This document shows, in pieces, positions 34,382-44,005 of a DNA stretch of 64,000 nucleotides; positions within the stretch are counted from its first letter, which is position 1, and the number at the start of each line of letters is the position of its first letter. The position numbers and the translations under genes were made by a program. Location: contig JADKAV010000015.1 of NCBI GenBank assembly GCA_016719135.1, positions 1 to 64,000 of the forward strand, given 5' to 3'. The notes beneath the pieces are model-generated. The model ran no database searches and was not told where the DNA came from. It worked only from the letters and a program-made list of their open reading frames with translations. Source of the DNA: Micrococcales bacterium (GTDB lineage: Bacteria > Actinomycetota > Actinomycetes > S36-B12 > UBA10799).

Positions 34382-35740
34382 CTACCGATCCGTGGCGGCT
34401 TCCGCGGCCGCTTTCTCCATCGCTGCCGTCTCCACTCCCGACTGACCTGGAGGCATCCGGTCGGGCTGGGTGCGCGATTGGATCGCGATGATCACTGGGA
34501 CGAGCACCGACGCGACGATTCCGGCTGCGAAACCGTTGTTGTAGAGGTTGAGTCCAGCGTGCAATTGGCCAACGGTCTGCACCGCGGAAGCGTGGATGAA
34601 TCCGGCAACGATTCCCCAGTGCCACCCGAAGCGACCCGCGGTGGGCGCCAGCGTCGTGCCGAACAGGGCCGCGAGCAACAGCATGGGCCCGGCGGGGTCC
34701 AGGGGCTTGGCCACGGATGCCAGGAGCACCCCGATCATGACCGGGGTGATGTTCCGGGGATGCTTGCCGAAGGCCGCGAAGCCCACGATGCTCAGCAGGG
34801 CGCCCACCACTGGCCCATTCAGATCACCACCGACCAGCAGGATGTACGTCATCCCGACGATGCCGGACAGTGCCATGTTGACCAACGTGGGCCCGATGCC
34901 GGCCACCGCGATGAAATCCGTCTGCGCTTGACCGGATAGCCGCAAGAGCTGGCCGACTCCCTTGAAGGCCTGCCGGTCGAACCATAGGCCCAGCGCGATC
35001 ATCGAAGCGAAGATGACGGCGAGAAACGGCCCGAGGATGCCTGTATTGCCCGTTGTCCACACAAAGACCGGGTCGGGCACGAAGCCGTACGACTTGTACA
35101 GCGCTACCACGAGGACGCCGATCAGCCCGGCGGTGAACCCCATGTTGTACAAGCAGAACCCCATGTGTGCTCGGAACAACTGCGCGGCGGCCGGGGGCAG
35201 GATGAATCCGATCAGCAAGCCGGTGACTATGGCCAGAGGGACTGTGACAACCGGGCGCAGCGTTGTGCTGAACAGGACCTCAGAGACGATGGGCGCCAGC
35301 GCCACCCCGAAGAACGCGGTATTGATGTGTGTCGCGAACGGCTCCCTCCTGAAACGGGCATAGAGCCAGACGCCGACGACTATCGGCCAGACATTCAGCA
35401 GATTCTTGCCGAACAGGGCGAAACCCAGCACGAGAAACAGGCATGCGACCGCCGCGCCGGTCATCTTCGCACCGGACTTGTAATAGAAGAAGCACGCGAT
35501 GAGGGTGAGCAGTCCCGCGTTGAGGAAAGCCGCACCGATCCCGCCGATGCCGAAGTAGTCGGTGATCAGCGCATCGCGGGTGGTGAGAATCTCGAAAAGA
35601 CCTTGGACCGATTCAGAGGGCCCCGAGACGGCGAGACCGAAGACCGCGAACGCAACAGCGTAGCCCGCGACTATGAGCAGGACACCCTGGTCCGATACCG
35701 TCGCGGATCCAGCCGGTGTCTCGCTCGATTCCCGGTTCAT
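34382..35740 (-). CDS. DUF1576 family membrane protein
   Basis: A 452-residue polytopic membrane protein with about 12 hydrophobic segments in two related halves. Each half contains a conserved element: FCLYNMGFTAGLIGVL in the first and LNLYNNGFAAGIVASVL in the second, with PLAIVTGLLIGFILPP and FGKHPRNITPVMIGVLLAS elsewhere. This matches DUF1576, a family of unknown transport-like proteins found in firmicutes and actinobacteria. The inverted-repeat organisation suggests a transporter. The ATG start has GGGAGC upstream. Confidence 0.8.
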   Translation of the reverse strand: MNRESSETPAGSATVSDQGVLLIVAGYAVAFAVFGLAVSGPSESVQGLFEILTTRDALITDYFGIGGIGAAFLNAGLLTLIACFFYYKSGAKMTGAAVACLFLVLGFALFGKNLLNVWPIVVGVWLYARFRREPFATHINTAFFGVALAPIVSEVLFSTTLRPVVTVPLAIVTGLLIGFILPPAAAQLFRAHMGFCLYNMGFTAGLIGVLVVALYKSYGFVPDPVFVWTTGNTGILGPFLAVIFASMIALGLWFDRQAFKGVGQLLRLSGQAQTDFIAVAGIGPTLVNMALSGIVGMTYILLVGGDLNGPVVGALLSIVGFAAFGKHPRNITPVMIGVLLASVAKPLDPAGPMLLLAALFGTTLAPTAGRFGWHWGIVAGFIHASAVQTVGQLHAGLNLYNNGFAAGIVASVLVPVIIAIQSRTQPDRMPPGQSGVETAAMEKAAAEAATDR

Positions 35741-36095
35741 TGGGGCTCCCTGACTTGTTGTTCAGATCGTCACATCTGCAGCCATCGGGTCAGACCATGC
35801 TGCTTCGGCCTACGGCAGGACACTATCCGCCCGCGACCTGACATTGCTTGAGTAGGAAGCTCTACCCACGCCACAAAGGACCGAGCGACCTCCCGGCCGG
35901 GGTGGGTCCAGATGTGTCACGTCGTTTGGTCCGCGGGCAACCCTGGCGCCTACGATGCATCCCCCACAACTTCGCTCGTAACGTGGGGCCGCCGGATCAA
36001 GCGTGAAGACTGCAAGAGCCCAGACCAACGAGGCCGCGCCGGTCGAGGACGCGATTGGGCACCTCAAGGCCCGGCTCGGAACCGACCGTGCGCAA
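35741..36095. other. Intergenic region
   Basis: 355 bases with no convincing gene. It should carry the promoter of the DUF1576 gene. A GTG-initiated plus-strand frame at 36003 begins plausibly but runs on into the antisense of the HAD gene, so it is not called. Confidence 0.4.
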
Positions 36096-36782
36096 TCAGT
36101 TCGTGACGCGCACGCCCAACTCATCAAGATGTTCCAACAGATCAGCGGGGTCGGCGTATATCCGGAAGGCATGGCCCTCGACGAGCTCACTGGCCGCGAA
36201 ACCACCGGTGAGCAGACCGACGCCAACGGCACGCGCGCGACGAGCCGCAAGCATGTCCCACGTACTGTCACCGACGACAATGGCCACGGACGGGTCCACC
36301 CCCAACGCCTCGGCCCCCGCGAGGAACAGATGCGGATCCGGCTTGGCGAACGGCACGTCATCGCCCGTCACCACAGGGCAGCGGCCGTCGACGCCCAGCA
36401 TCTGCAGGACCGGACCGGTCTCCTTCTTCGCCCCACTGGTGGCGATGCCCCACGCGAGCCCCAGTTCATCGAGCCGGTCCAACAACTCCCGGGCACCGGG
36501 CAATGGCTGCACCGAGTCGGACAATTGCGCGTAATAGTGGCCGTGTCGCTGCGTCAATTGTTCATGTTCCTCGTCGGTGAGCCGATGTCCCGACTCCCGC
36601 AGAACCGCCGCCGCCAGCAGGTCCGACCCCATCCCGATGCGACGGTGGACACGCCAGATCGGAATCGTGATGTCGAACTCCTCCAGGGCGCGCTGCCAGG
36701 CGAAGACGTGTTGGTAGACGGAATCCACCAGGGTTCCATCGAGGTCGAATACGAATGCCGGATCCGGGGGCGGTGTGAACAT
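36096..36782 (-). CDS. HAD-family hydrolase (phosphoglycolate phosphatase-like)
   Basis: A 228-residue HAD phosphatase of subfamily IA. Motif I is FVFDLDGTLVDS, motif II GIATSGAKKE, motif III lysine in FAKPDPHLFL, and motif IV VVGDSTWDMLAARRA. A four-helix cap follows motif I (VHRRIGMGSDLLAAAVLRES). Substrates of such enzymes include phosphoglycolate and sugar phosphates; none is implied by the context. The ATG at 36782 begins the usual leader; a GTG 12 nt upstream is an alternative. Confidence 0.85.
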   Translation of the reverse strand: MFTPPPDPAFVFDLDGTLVDSVYQHVFAWQRALEEFDITIPIWRVHRRIGMGSDLLAAAVLRESGHRLTDEEHEQLTQRHGHYYAQLSDSVQPLPGARELLDRLDELGLAWGIATSGAKKETGPVLQMLGVDGRCPVVTGDDVPFAKPDPHLFLAGAEALGVDPSVAIVVGDSTWDMLAARRARAVGVGLLTGGFAASELVEGHAFRIYADPADLLEHLDELGVRVTN

Positions 36783-36844
36783 CCTGATCTTTACCCCGTC
36801 TCGGCCGCGGTAACCCACACAACGCTTGCTGGGTGTCGGACCGC

Positions 36845-37554
36845 TCAGCCCCCGAAAACCTCAATCGCGACTGCGGCAGCAACCCCAGCCTGCTCGCCGG
36901 TCTGCTCGCACATGGCCCGGACGAACTCCGGATCGGCCATCGGATGGTCGCCCAACCCTTTCAGGTATGCGTCGTGGGCGGCCAGTGACTCGACAGCGAG
37001 GTCGAGGTAGCCGGTCACATCAACGGCGTGGTGTGCCTGCGGAGAACCTGAAACCAGGGTGCGCTTCACGGGGTGAGGGTCAAGATCCGCGGTCGGGAAG
37101 ATCCAGCGGTTGCCGGCGTCTGCGGCCGCGTCAGGCCCGCTTCGCCGACCGCGCGGTGGTCAGCACTGTTGCGACTACCGGGAAATCCCCAGTTGTCGCG
37201 GTGGTTGAACAACAACAGGGTGTCGGGCCGGTGCCGCCGAATGGCCAGGGCCAGGTCTTCGCGCAGTGCAAGGCCATATTCGACAGTGCCGTCCGGGTGG
37301 TCCAAGAACTCCACCGACGACACGCCTACGACGGCTGCACTGGCTCGCTGCTCCCGCTCCCGGACAGGAGCGGCCTGCGCGGGCGCCATCCCATCGATTC
37401 CCGCCTCACCGCGTGTCACCAGCAAGTAGCTCACGCGGCTTCCCGCGGACGTCCATTTCGCGACAGCAGCGGCGGCCCCGTACTCCAGGTCGTCGGGGTG
37501 GGCCACGATCGCCAAGACCGTGCCGGGGTCTTCGTCCCACAGTTCAAGTGCCAT
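36845..37554 (-). CDS. PIG-L family deacetylase, one frameshift
   Basis: A zinc-dependent LmbE/PIG-L N-deacetylase, the group that includes mycothiol-pathway MshB and Mca. The first part has TVLAIVAHPDDLEYGAAAA (zinc-binding AHPDD) and FLDHPDGTVEYGL, then NHRDNWGFPGSRNSADHRAV with the distal zinc histidine. After about base 37135 the protein continues in another frame (PDAAADAGNRWIFP, then VKRTLVSGSPQAHHAVDVTG). Adding one G to a GGG run repairs it. A TACATT box lies 7 nt before the ATG. The repaired product is about 236 residues, normal for the family. Confidence 0.82.
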
Positions 37555-37561
37555 GGGTTTC

Positions 37562-37567
37562 AATGTA
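37562..37567 (-). promoter_or_regulatory. -10 element, leaderless type, before the PIG-L gene
   Basis: Minus strand TACATT, then 7 nt, then the ATG at 37554. Confidence 0.45.
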
Positions 37568-37700
37568 GTGCTGCCCGGCAACCCTGGGTTCCGTTCAGGC
37601 GACGGACAACTGCTCTGCATGCCGGAGAGCAACCCGCCCTGGCGTGACATATTCTGCTCAACGCCTCACCAGAAGATCGGCATGCTAGAGAGAAGGCACG

Positions 37701-39063
37701 ATGTTCGACAAAGGCTTTTCGGCCGGACCTGATGCCGCTGCGTCTGATGAACCGGCTGCCGGGCCCGTCGATGCCCCTGGTCGAGTCGAAGCAATGCTCT
37801 CTGCGCTCCAGCACCTCGGACATGTCGGCGTGTGGGATTTGGATATCGCCACCGGAACAATGTGGTGGTCCGACGGCCTCTACACCATTCACGGATATCC
37901 TCCGGATTCTTTCCCTGCCAGCCTCGATAGGCTGGTGGCGAACACACATCCTGGTGACCGAGCGGCGTTCACCGAACAACTACACGCACTGATCACGAAT
38001 GGCCGCGAGCTGGATGTCATCAGCAGGGTGGTGCGTCCTGACTCAAGTCTGCGCTACGTTCACCGACGCGGTAGCCTCCTGCGGGACTCCGACGGCAACC
38101 CCCTGCGGGTCTGTGCGACGTCAATCGACGTCACCGATACCCGAGTTCTGGAGTCCGAACGCGATGAGGCTCTTGTGCGTCTGTTCGCAAGCGAAGCCCG
38201 CTATCGAATGCTCGCGGAAAACGCTTGGGACGTGATTTGGACCATGAGTCTTGACGGCACCGTGACGTACGTAAGTCCCTCAGTGCAGCGTGTACGGGGC
38301 ATCACACCCCGGGAGGCCGCCGCGCAAACCCTCGACCAAATTCACCCGGCTGAGTCAGTCGCCCGTGTCACCGCGTACTACGAGGCGCTGTTCGCTGCGA
38401 TCCAGGCCGAGACCGAACTCCCCACCTTTCGCGGTGAGCAGCAGTACTACCGCAAGGACGGCTCCATCATGACCGGCGAACTGGAAGTCAAGCCGCAGCT
38501 CGACGCAGACGGCCGTGTCGTCCAGATCCTCGGCGTCACCCGAGACGTCAGCGAACGCAAACGATTGGAGTCTGAACTCCAGCGACTGGCACTCACCGAT
38601 GACTTGACTGGTGCATATAACCGGCGGTACGCCAACGAGATCCTCCCGATGGCGATCAAGAAGTTCCACCGCTACCGGACCCCAGCATCTGTGTTGCTGA
38701 TCGACATCGATCACTTCAAGGCCATCAATGACCGATGTGGCCACCTGGTCGGCGACGCAGTCCTCACAGAGTTCGCACGCCGCATTGCCGAGGTGGTTCG
38801 CGAATCTGACACGCTCGTGCGGTGGGGTGGCGAGGGTTCTTGCTCTGGCCGAACGCTGCTCCATGACGCAGGCAGTGGTGGTCGCAGAGAAGTTGCAGGC
38901 AGCCTTCGCCCATCCGGTCCACGACGCCGGGGAAGTCACTGTGAGTATCGGAGTAGCGGAAATCAATGCAGGAGACGATCTTGATTCGTGGATCCACCGA
39001 GCCGATGACGCCATGTACGCGGCGAAGGCGGCCGGCAGAGATTCGATACAGGTCAGTGAATAG
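37701..39063 (+). CDS. PAS-PAS-GGDEF diguanylate cyclase, frameshifted in the active-site motif
   Basis: A sensor protein of about 454 residues. Two PAS domains (about 30-150, HVGVWDLDIATGTMWWSDGL; and 160-290, VIWTMSLDGTVTYVSPSVQ) lead to a GGDEF domain (LTDDLTGAYNRRYANEILP, DIDHFKAINDRCGHLVGD). The catalytic signature reads RWGGEG and then breaks; the rest (VLALAERCSMTQAVVVAEKL, VTVSIGVAEI) continues in another frame. Two missing bases at about 38833-38842 would turn GGEEFLALAERC into what is seen. If intact it would make cyclic di-GMP. There is no membrane segment, so it senses cytoplasmic cues. The SD is AGAGAAGG. Confidence 0.82.
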
Positions 39064-39279
39064 GAAGCCTGCTGGACCATGCTGCCCTATGCCGAACGCG
39101 TCTGGCGGACCTCACAGCGCCGGTTGGGTCACGACTGCGGGCTGATGGAGGTCTAAGAGTCGACGGTAGGAGGGTCGTAGGTTCTGCCGACCGAGAGTCA
39201 GGCCCCCATCATTTGGCCCAGTGGCAGCAGCCAGAACACGAGCTGATGCGAGCCATCTTACGACTTTGTGTCGCCGCCC

Positions 39280-40356
39280 TCAAAGACTGCGGAGCTCGTC
39301 CACGCTGTATCCCGCCAGACCCAGACTCTCCATCGTCCGGGCCCGCTCCGTCTCGTAGTCGCGGCCGGTCACGATCGAACTCATACGCAGGACTGCGTCC
39401 ATATTCGGTGTGTCGACGCCGATCTGGCGCGCGAGATCGGTCAGGAACACCAAGCCGAAGCCCGCGTCCTCGTTGAAGTACCGATAGTCCAATTGCGACT
39501 GGGCCTTGATGCCCTTGAACCCCGGAGCCTGGGAGTAGCCGGTGCTGTAGTTGTTGACCGCCTGATATCCCTGGGCGATACCCAACTCAGGATCCCTCAG
39601 GACCGATACGCCCAATGCATCGGCGATCGCGAGTCGCTCGGTGTCCACCGCCTCGATCACTCTGCCGACGCCGTCGGTGACCCCTTCCTCGTAGAAGAGG
39701 AAATCGCCGCCGGTGCGCTCGATCAGCGCGACGTTGCACAAGGACACTGCCGGATGGATCACGGGGTTGCCGTTCTGCAGAGTGGTCTGCAACACGTTGT
39801 CGGCCATCTCGATCTCGCCATGAACGGGCTGCACCACATCGAACACCTGCTGGGTGGCCCTACTGGGCAGTGCGGCCACGTAATAGCCACCCTTGAGCCG
39901 GTTGTACACCGTGATGTGGGCCGGCCCGGTCAACCTCACCGCATAGGGCAAGGTGGAGGTTTCCGCGATGAGCACCGAGTCGTCGTCGAGTCCCAGATCG
40001 AGCCCCTGTTTGAACACGATCGCGCCGGCGCATGAACTGGGGCACACCACGTAGATCTGCCCCGGGCGCACATATGGCGCACAGACCTCGGCGAACGGCA
40101 TGGTGCTGTACGCAGGTCCCACGGCAAACACCAGGTCGGCGTCCTGCACCGCCTCCTCGATGTCGTGTCCGGCGTAGACGATCTCCTGGAAACCCTCAAG
40201 CTCACCATCGGCGGAGATCCCCCCGCGTTCTGCCACCTCTTCGATAGTGCCGCTGAACTCCTCGAAGTCGAACATCGCAACCTCGTGGCCGGCCTGTGCC
40301 CATTCGAACGCGATGGCATGAGCGCCATTTCCCGATCCCAGAACCGCGACCTTCAT
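39280..40356 (-). CDS. NAD/NADP-dependent octopine dehydrogenase-like protein
   Basis: A 358-residue two-domain dehydrogenase. The N-terminal Rossmann fold begins KVAVLGSGNGAHAIAFEWAQ (GxGNGAHA loop), and the C-terminal helical domain contains NPVIHPAVSLCNVALIERTG (the conserved N..H..P catalytic histidine region of the octopine/nopaline dehydrogenase fold) and GVSVLRDPEL. Relatives reductively join an amino acid with a 2-oxo acid, or act as lysopine, ketopantoate-like or unknown dehydrogenases. The ATG at 40356 is placed at the start of the Rossmann strand. Confidence 0.82.
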   Translation of the reverse strand: MKVAVLGSGNGAHAIAFEWAQAGHEVAMFDFEEFSGTIEEVAERGGISADGELEGFQEIVYAGHDIEEAVQDADLVFAVGPAYSTMPFAEVCAPYVRPGQIYVVCPSSCAGAIVFKQGLDLGLDDDSVLIAETSTLPYAVRLTGPAHITVYNRLKGGYYVAALPSRATQQVFDVVQPVHGEIEMADNVLQTTLQNGNPVIHPAVSLCNVALIERTGGDFLFYEEGVTDGVGRVIEAVDTERLAIADALGVSVLRDPELGIAQGYQAVNNYSTGYSQAPGFKGIKAQSQLDYRYFNEDAGFGLVFLTDLARQIGVDTPNMDAVLRMSSIVTGRDYETERARTMESLGLAGYSVDELRSL

Positions 40357-40472
40357 CAAGACCTGCCTTCGTCGATGGAATACCCCCATCTTCGCCGTCA
40401 AGGACCCACGACGCCTGTCAGCGGGCCGTGCGCTGCGACCTGGACCCGTAAGAGGCGGGTGTGGCGCGGTGG

Positions 40473-40478
40473 GACAAT
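40473..40478 (+). promoter_or_regulatory. Possible -10, leaderless type, before hemG/hemY
   Basis: GACAAT, then 6 nt, then the GTG at 40485; it supports that start over the upstream GTG at 40461. Confidence 0.4.
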
Positions 40479-40484
40479 GAAGTT

Positions 40485-41855
40485 GTGTCGACGTCGACGC
40501 TGATCATCGGAGCCGGATTCAGCGGTCTGGCCACGGCCCATTTCCTCATGCGTCGGCTGGGCCCGGAAGCACACGTCACTGTTCTGGACTCCTCACCGCG
40601 TGTCGGCGGCAAGATCAACACTGTGCGGTTGGCTGGGCTCCCAGTCGATACCGGCCCCGATGCATTCCTGTCGCGGGCGGCCGAACTCCGCGAACTGATC
40701 GATGAGCTGGGTCTGAACAGTGATGTGATCGAGCCGCAGCCGGGAGGTGCCTACATCTGGTCGCGCGGCAAGCTACGACCCATTCCGGACGGTGCCTCTT
40801 TCGGCCTTCCCGGCAGACTCGGGCCACTCTTGCGCTCACGCTTACTGTCCCCGGCGGGCGTGGCTCGGGCAGGCATGGACATTGTGCTGCCGACCTCGCA
40901 CAGGTCGCAGGACCCATCGGTCGCCGACCTCGTCCGGCCCCGTTTCGGGTCCGAGGTCTATGACCGTCTGGTTGAACCCTTGCTGGGCGGCGTCCATGCA
41001 GGCGACCCGGCCAGACTGAGCGCCAAGAGCACTGTGCCGGAGATCAAAGCCATGGCCGAAGCCCACCGCAGCTTGTACCTGACCATGCGTTCGCGGCGTG
41101 CCCAGGCCCCCAAACCAGCGGGTGCGCCGTTGGTTTCCATCGCAGGGGGCATGGGGGTTCTGGTGGACGCTCTTGTCAAGGAGATCAGCCCTCAGGCAGT
41201 GCTGGCAGGAACAGAGGTCTCTGGTGTCGAGCGGACCGGTGCCGGCTGGTGCATCTCGACCGCCGGCGGTCGGATTTCAGCCGAGGAACTGGTTCTGGCG
41301 GTGCCCGCCTACGCCGCCGCGGATCTGCTCGAACCACTTGCGCCTGAGCTCAGCTCCGAGTTGCGCGGCATCCCGTACGTGGACGTGGCAAACGCGACGC
41401 TGGCCTTCCGGGCCCATGATCTGCCCGAGCTGCCGCCCGGCACCGGCTTTCTCGTCCCGCCAGTGGAAGACCGCTTCATCGTCGGGTGCACCTGGCTGAC
41501 GAACAAGTGGCCGCACTTGGTCAACGACGACGTGGTTCTCATCAAGTCCATGGTCGGGCGAGCCGGCGACCGGCGATGGCTGACTATGTCCGATGAACAG
41601 CTCATCGAAGCCGTCCGCGCGGATCTGTCGGGCATGCTGGGAATCGACGCGCAACCCTTCGAGACGTTCGTGCAGCGCTGGCCCAAGGCCATACCCCAGT
41701 ACGTCATCGGCCATGCGGATCGGCTGGAGACGATCGATCGCCAGGTCGCCGACATCGGTCGCCTGCACCTCACTGGAGCCGCGTATCGCGGCTCGGGCCT
41801 GGCCGGCTGCGCGACTCAGGCGGCCGCAGTTGCCGACCGCATCACGCGAGGGTGA
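40485..41855 (+). CDS. hemY: Coproporphyrinogen III / protoporphyrinogen IX oxidase (HemY type)
   Basis: A 456-residue FAD oxidase of heme synthesis. It opens on the dinucleotide fold IIGAGFSGLATAHFLMR, continues with DSSPRVGGKINTVRLAGLPV, and has PLLGGVHAGDPARLSAKST, SIAGGMGVLVDALVKEI and the closing RGSGLAGCATQA. In actinobacteria this family oxidises coproporphyrinogen III to coproporphyrin III in the coproporphyrin-dependent pathway. No ferrochelatase or other heme gene is beside it except possibly the unrelated class III aminotransferase downstream. It is transcribed alone. Confidence 0.88.
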   Translation: MSTSTLIIGAGFSGLATAHFLMRRLGPEAHVTVLDSSPRVGGKINTVRLAGLPVDTGPDAFLSRAAELRELIDELGLNSDVIEPQPGGAYIWSRGKLRPIPDGASFGLPGRLGPLLRSRLLSPAGVARAGMDIVLPTSHRSQDPSVADLVRPRFGSEVYDRLVEPLLGGVHAGDPARLSAKSTVPEIKAMAEAHRSLYLTMRSRRAQAPKPAGAPLVSIAGGMGVLVDALVKEISPQAVLAGTEVSGVERTGAGWCISTAGGRISAEELVLAVPAYAAADLLEPLAPELSSELRGIPYVDVANATLAFRAHDLPELPPGTGFLVPPVEDRFIVGCTWLTNKWPHLVNDDVVLIKSMVGRAGDRRWLTMSDEQLIEAVRADLSGMLGIDAQPFETFVQRWPKAIPQYVIGHADRLETIDRQVADIGRLHLTGAAYRGSGLAGCATQAAAVADRITRG

Positions 41856-42234
41856 ACCGCACGCGGTTGTGCACGGCCGGGCGGACCGGGAGTCTCTGTA
41901 TGTCGCACTGACCGGCGCGGCAGGGCACGAAATGGGGTGCTTCGGACTAGGGGGGAGTCGGCTGGTCGGTGAGGTGTTTGCCGGCCGGGGGCGGTGTCGG
42001 TGGTGGCCGCGGCTTTTTGTCGAAACGACTGCTGACCAGCGGTTCGGTACAGCCTCGCCATCACATGGGGGCCACCGGTCGCACCCTCGGCTCCGCTACG
42101 GCCCCCATCTGATGGAAGAAAAGGGACATAAGCCCCACAATGCACGCCGTCACCATCACATCGGGGCCGCCGAGGGCCCCACCGCCCCCGCCGCGGCCCT
42201 CATGTGATGGCGGCGAGCAGTAGATGCTCTGGTG
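41856..42234. repeat. Two adjacent palindromes of the CATCACATGGGGGCC family
   Basis: Stem 1 pairs 42058-42073 with 42100-42115 (15 of 16). Stem 2 pairs 42153-42170 with 42193-42210 (about 16 of 18). Both share CCATCACAT and G-rich arms, and the same motif occurs once at 8886-8902. No gene is seen in the region. Confidence 0.75.
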
Positions 42235-42420
42235 GAGGCGTCTGCCAGCCATTGGCCACGTTGGGCTATGACGGGCATGCCGTCAACGACACGATCCTGG
42301 CCTACGGTCAGCTGCTGGTCGACGATCCCGAGCGGATCGGCCCGATCCAGGCGACCGGGATGGACCAGACGCTGTTCAACCGGGAGTACCGCACCCAGCA
42401 GTGGGCGACCACATTCGACT
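42235..42420 (+). pseudogene. ISL3-family transposase remnant
   Basis: About 62 codons read AVNDTILAYGQLLVDDPERI, then GPIQATGMDQTLFNREYRTQ and QWATT. This matches the stretch around the first catalytic Asp (GMDQT) of ISL3 transposases, where the usual text is LGLDET followed by RTQ-WATS. The start, the zinc-finger region and the rest of the catalytic domain are missing, and no terminal repeats were recognised. It is a scrap of an old insertion. Confidence 0.65.
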
Positions 42421-42515
42421 CCCCCCTGAAGTCCGAAGGGCCGCGTAATGGCCCGTTGGCCGTGTGTGTCACCGCCGCTTGTAGATCGGACCTGATTCTC
42501 TATGCGGAGGCCCAC

Positions 42516-42561
42516 CCATGCCCGTGTGCGCTGCGCAATCTCGCAGCGCACACGGGCATGG
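42516..42561. terminator. Strong hairpin downstream of the aminotransferase gene
   Basis: A 20-bp perfect stem (arms beginning CCATGCCCGTG and ending CACGGGCATGG) with a 6-nt loop lies 20 nt past the minus-strand stop. There is no T-tract; it may be a U-less terminator or another palindromic element. Confidence 0.65.
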
Positions 42562-42580
42562 ACGTGGGAGTGTCTCCTGA

Positions 42581-44005
42581 TCAGGCCCTGAGCGCCTGCG
42601 CCAGTTCTTCGAACTCCTGCACCAGCAAGCCCATGTCGTCCTGCGTGTGCGCGACGGACACCAGCCACTGCTCGTCGAGCCCGGGCGGAGTGAGGATGCC
42701 GCGGTTGACTCCCCAAAGCCAGCTCAGTTCGGCCGTACCGAAGTCGGTGCGCTTGTAGTCGCGGTAGTTGCGCACGGGAGCCGTCGCCCAAGTGACCGCG
42801 CCCTTGACGCCGAACCCGACAGTGTGGGCCGGCAGTTCGTAGCGAGCGATGACCTCGTCGAGGGCGTCCAGGGCGCCATTGTTGATCTCTTCTGCGTGGT
42901 CGAGGGCTTCCTCGGTGCAGATCTCGTCGACCGCAGCAGCGGCGGCCATCACCAGTGGGTTGCCGTTGTACGTGCCGAAGTGCCACATGCGGCCATCGCT
43001 GATGGTCGCCATGATGTCGGCCCGTCCGCCGAAGGCTGCCAGGGGCAGCCCGCCGCCAATGCTCTTGGCCAGGGTGATGAGGTCCGCTGTAACTCCCAGC
43101 CGTCGGGAGGCCCCCGCGTAGCCCGCCGTCAGACCCGTCTTGACCTCGTCGAACACGAGCAGCGCGCCGTGTCGGTCGCACGTCTCACGCACGCCCTGCA
43201 GGTATCCGGCGTCGGGCAGGACGATCGAGATGTTCTCCAGGACCGGCTCCATCACAACTGCCGAGATCTCATCACCGTGTTCGGCGAAGATCGCTTCGAG
43301 GCGATCCAAGTCGTTGTAAGGAACCACGTGCACGATGCCGGCCTCGGCCTCGAACGGCACGACGGGAATCGGCGATTCCTCGGGACCGGCCTCGGCAACC
43401 TCTGGCTTGACCGATACCGACAGCGCGTCGTAGCCACCGTGGTAGCCACCCTCGATCTTGATGATCCCCCGGCGGCCGGTGAAGACTCGAGCGGCCTTGA
43501 CGGCGTACATCGTCGCCTCGGTACCGGAGTTGGCGAAGCGCAGTTGCTCCAGGTTGAACCGCTTCTGGAAGAGTTCGGCCACCGACGTGGCGCTCGGGGA
43601 CGGCGTGACGAACAGGGTCCCGCTTTCCAGGGCCTTGGTCACGTACTCGACGACCAGCGGATGCAGATGGCCAACGAGCATGGCGCCGAAGCCCATCGAC
43701 AGGTCGAGCAGTTGGCGGCCGTCGACATCGGTGAGCCAGGCGCCCTTGGCCGACTCGATGGCGATGGGGTGCGGTTCCCAGTACTGGAACGAGGAAGTGA
43801 CACCAAGCGGCAGCGTGCCAAGCGCGCGCGCGTGATGAGCCGACGACCCAGTCGTGCTGGAGGAGAACCGCTCCCACTCCTGGGCCATGAGTTTCTCGAC
43901 CCGGTCCTGGTCGACCGGAACGGATGATTCGGGGACGGTGCGCTTGGTCGCCGGATCGTGGTCCGGCCATGCACGGGTGGCGTCGGTGAGTTCGGTGTCG
44001 GTCAT
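42581..44005 (-). CDS. Class III aminotransferase (glutamate-1-semialdehyde aminomutase-like)
   Basis: A 474-residue PLP-dependent class III aminotransferase. It has the family blocks DVDGRQLLDLSMGFGAMLVG, RFANSGTEATMYAVKAARVF, GGYHGGYDALS, VVMEPVLEN, DEVKTGL and the PLP lysine in ITLAKSIGGGLPLAAFGG. The overall pattern is closest to glutamate-1-semialdehyde aminomutase-like proteins, but the N-terminal 60 residues and details around the lysine are unlike true HemL, so an amino acid or omega-amine transaminase is as likely. The ATG at 44005 follows GCAGGAC; an upstream in-frame start would add 37 unlike residues. Confidence 0.82.
   Translation of the reverse strand: MTDTELTDATRAWPDHDPATKRTVPESSVPVDQDRVEKLMAQEWERFSSSTTGSSAHHARALGTLPLGVTSSFQYWEPHPIAIESAKGAWLTDVDGRQLLDLSMGFGAMLVGHLHPLVVEYVTKALESGTLFVTPSPSATSVAELFQKRFNLEQLRFANSGTEATMYAVKAARVFTGRRGIIKIEGGYHGGYDALSVSVKPEVAEAGPEESPIPVVPFEAEAGIVHVVPYNDLDRLEAIFAEHGDEISAVVMEPVLENISIVLPDAGYLQGVRETCDRHGALLVFDEVKTGLTAGYAGASRRLGVTADLITLAKSIGGGLPLAAFGGRADIMATISDGRMWHFGTYNGNPLVMAAAAAVDEICTEEALDHAEEINNGALDALDEVIARYELPAHTVGFGVKGAVTWATAPVRNYRDYKRTDFGTAELSWLWGVNRGILTPPGLDEQWLVSVAHTQDDMGLLVQEFEELAQALRA

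Noticed and set aside
36003..37010. A long plus-strand frame starting with a plausible GTG
   Set aside because: From 36096 on it is the complement of the HAD phosphatase, which has all four HAD motifs; only the first 90 bases lack an alternative explanation.
39079..39156. A 25-codon plus-strand frame after the GGDEF gene
   Set aside because: Too short, no recognisable motif, no support beyond an ATG.
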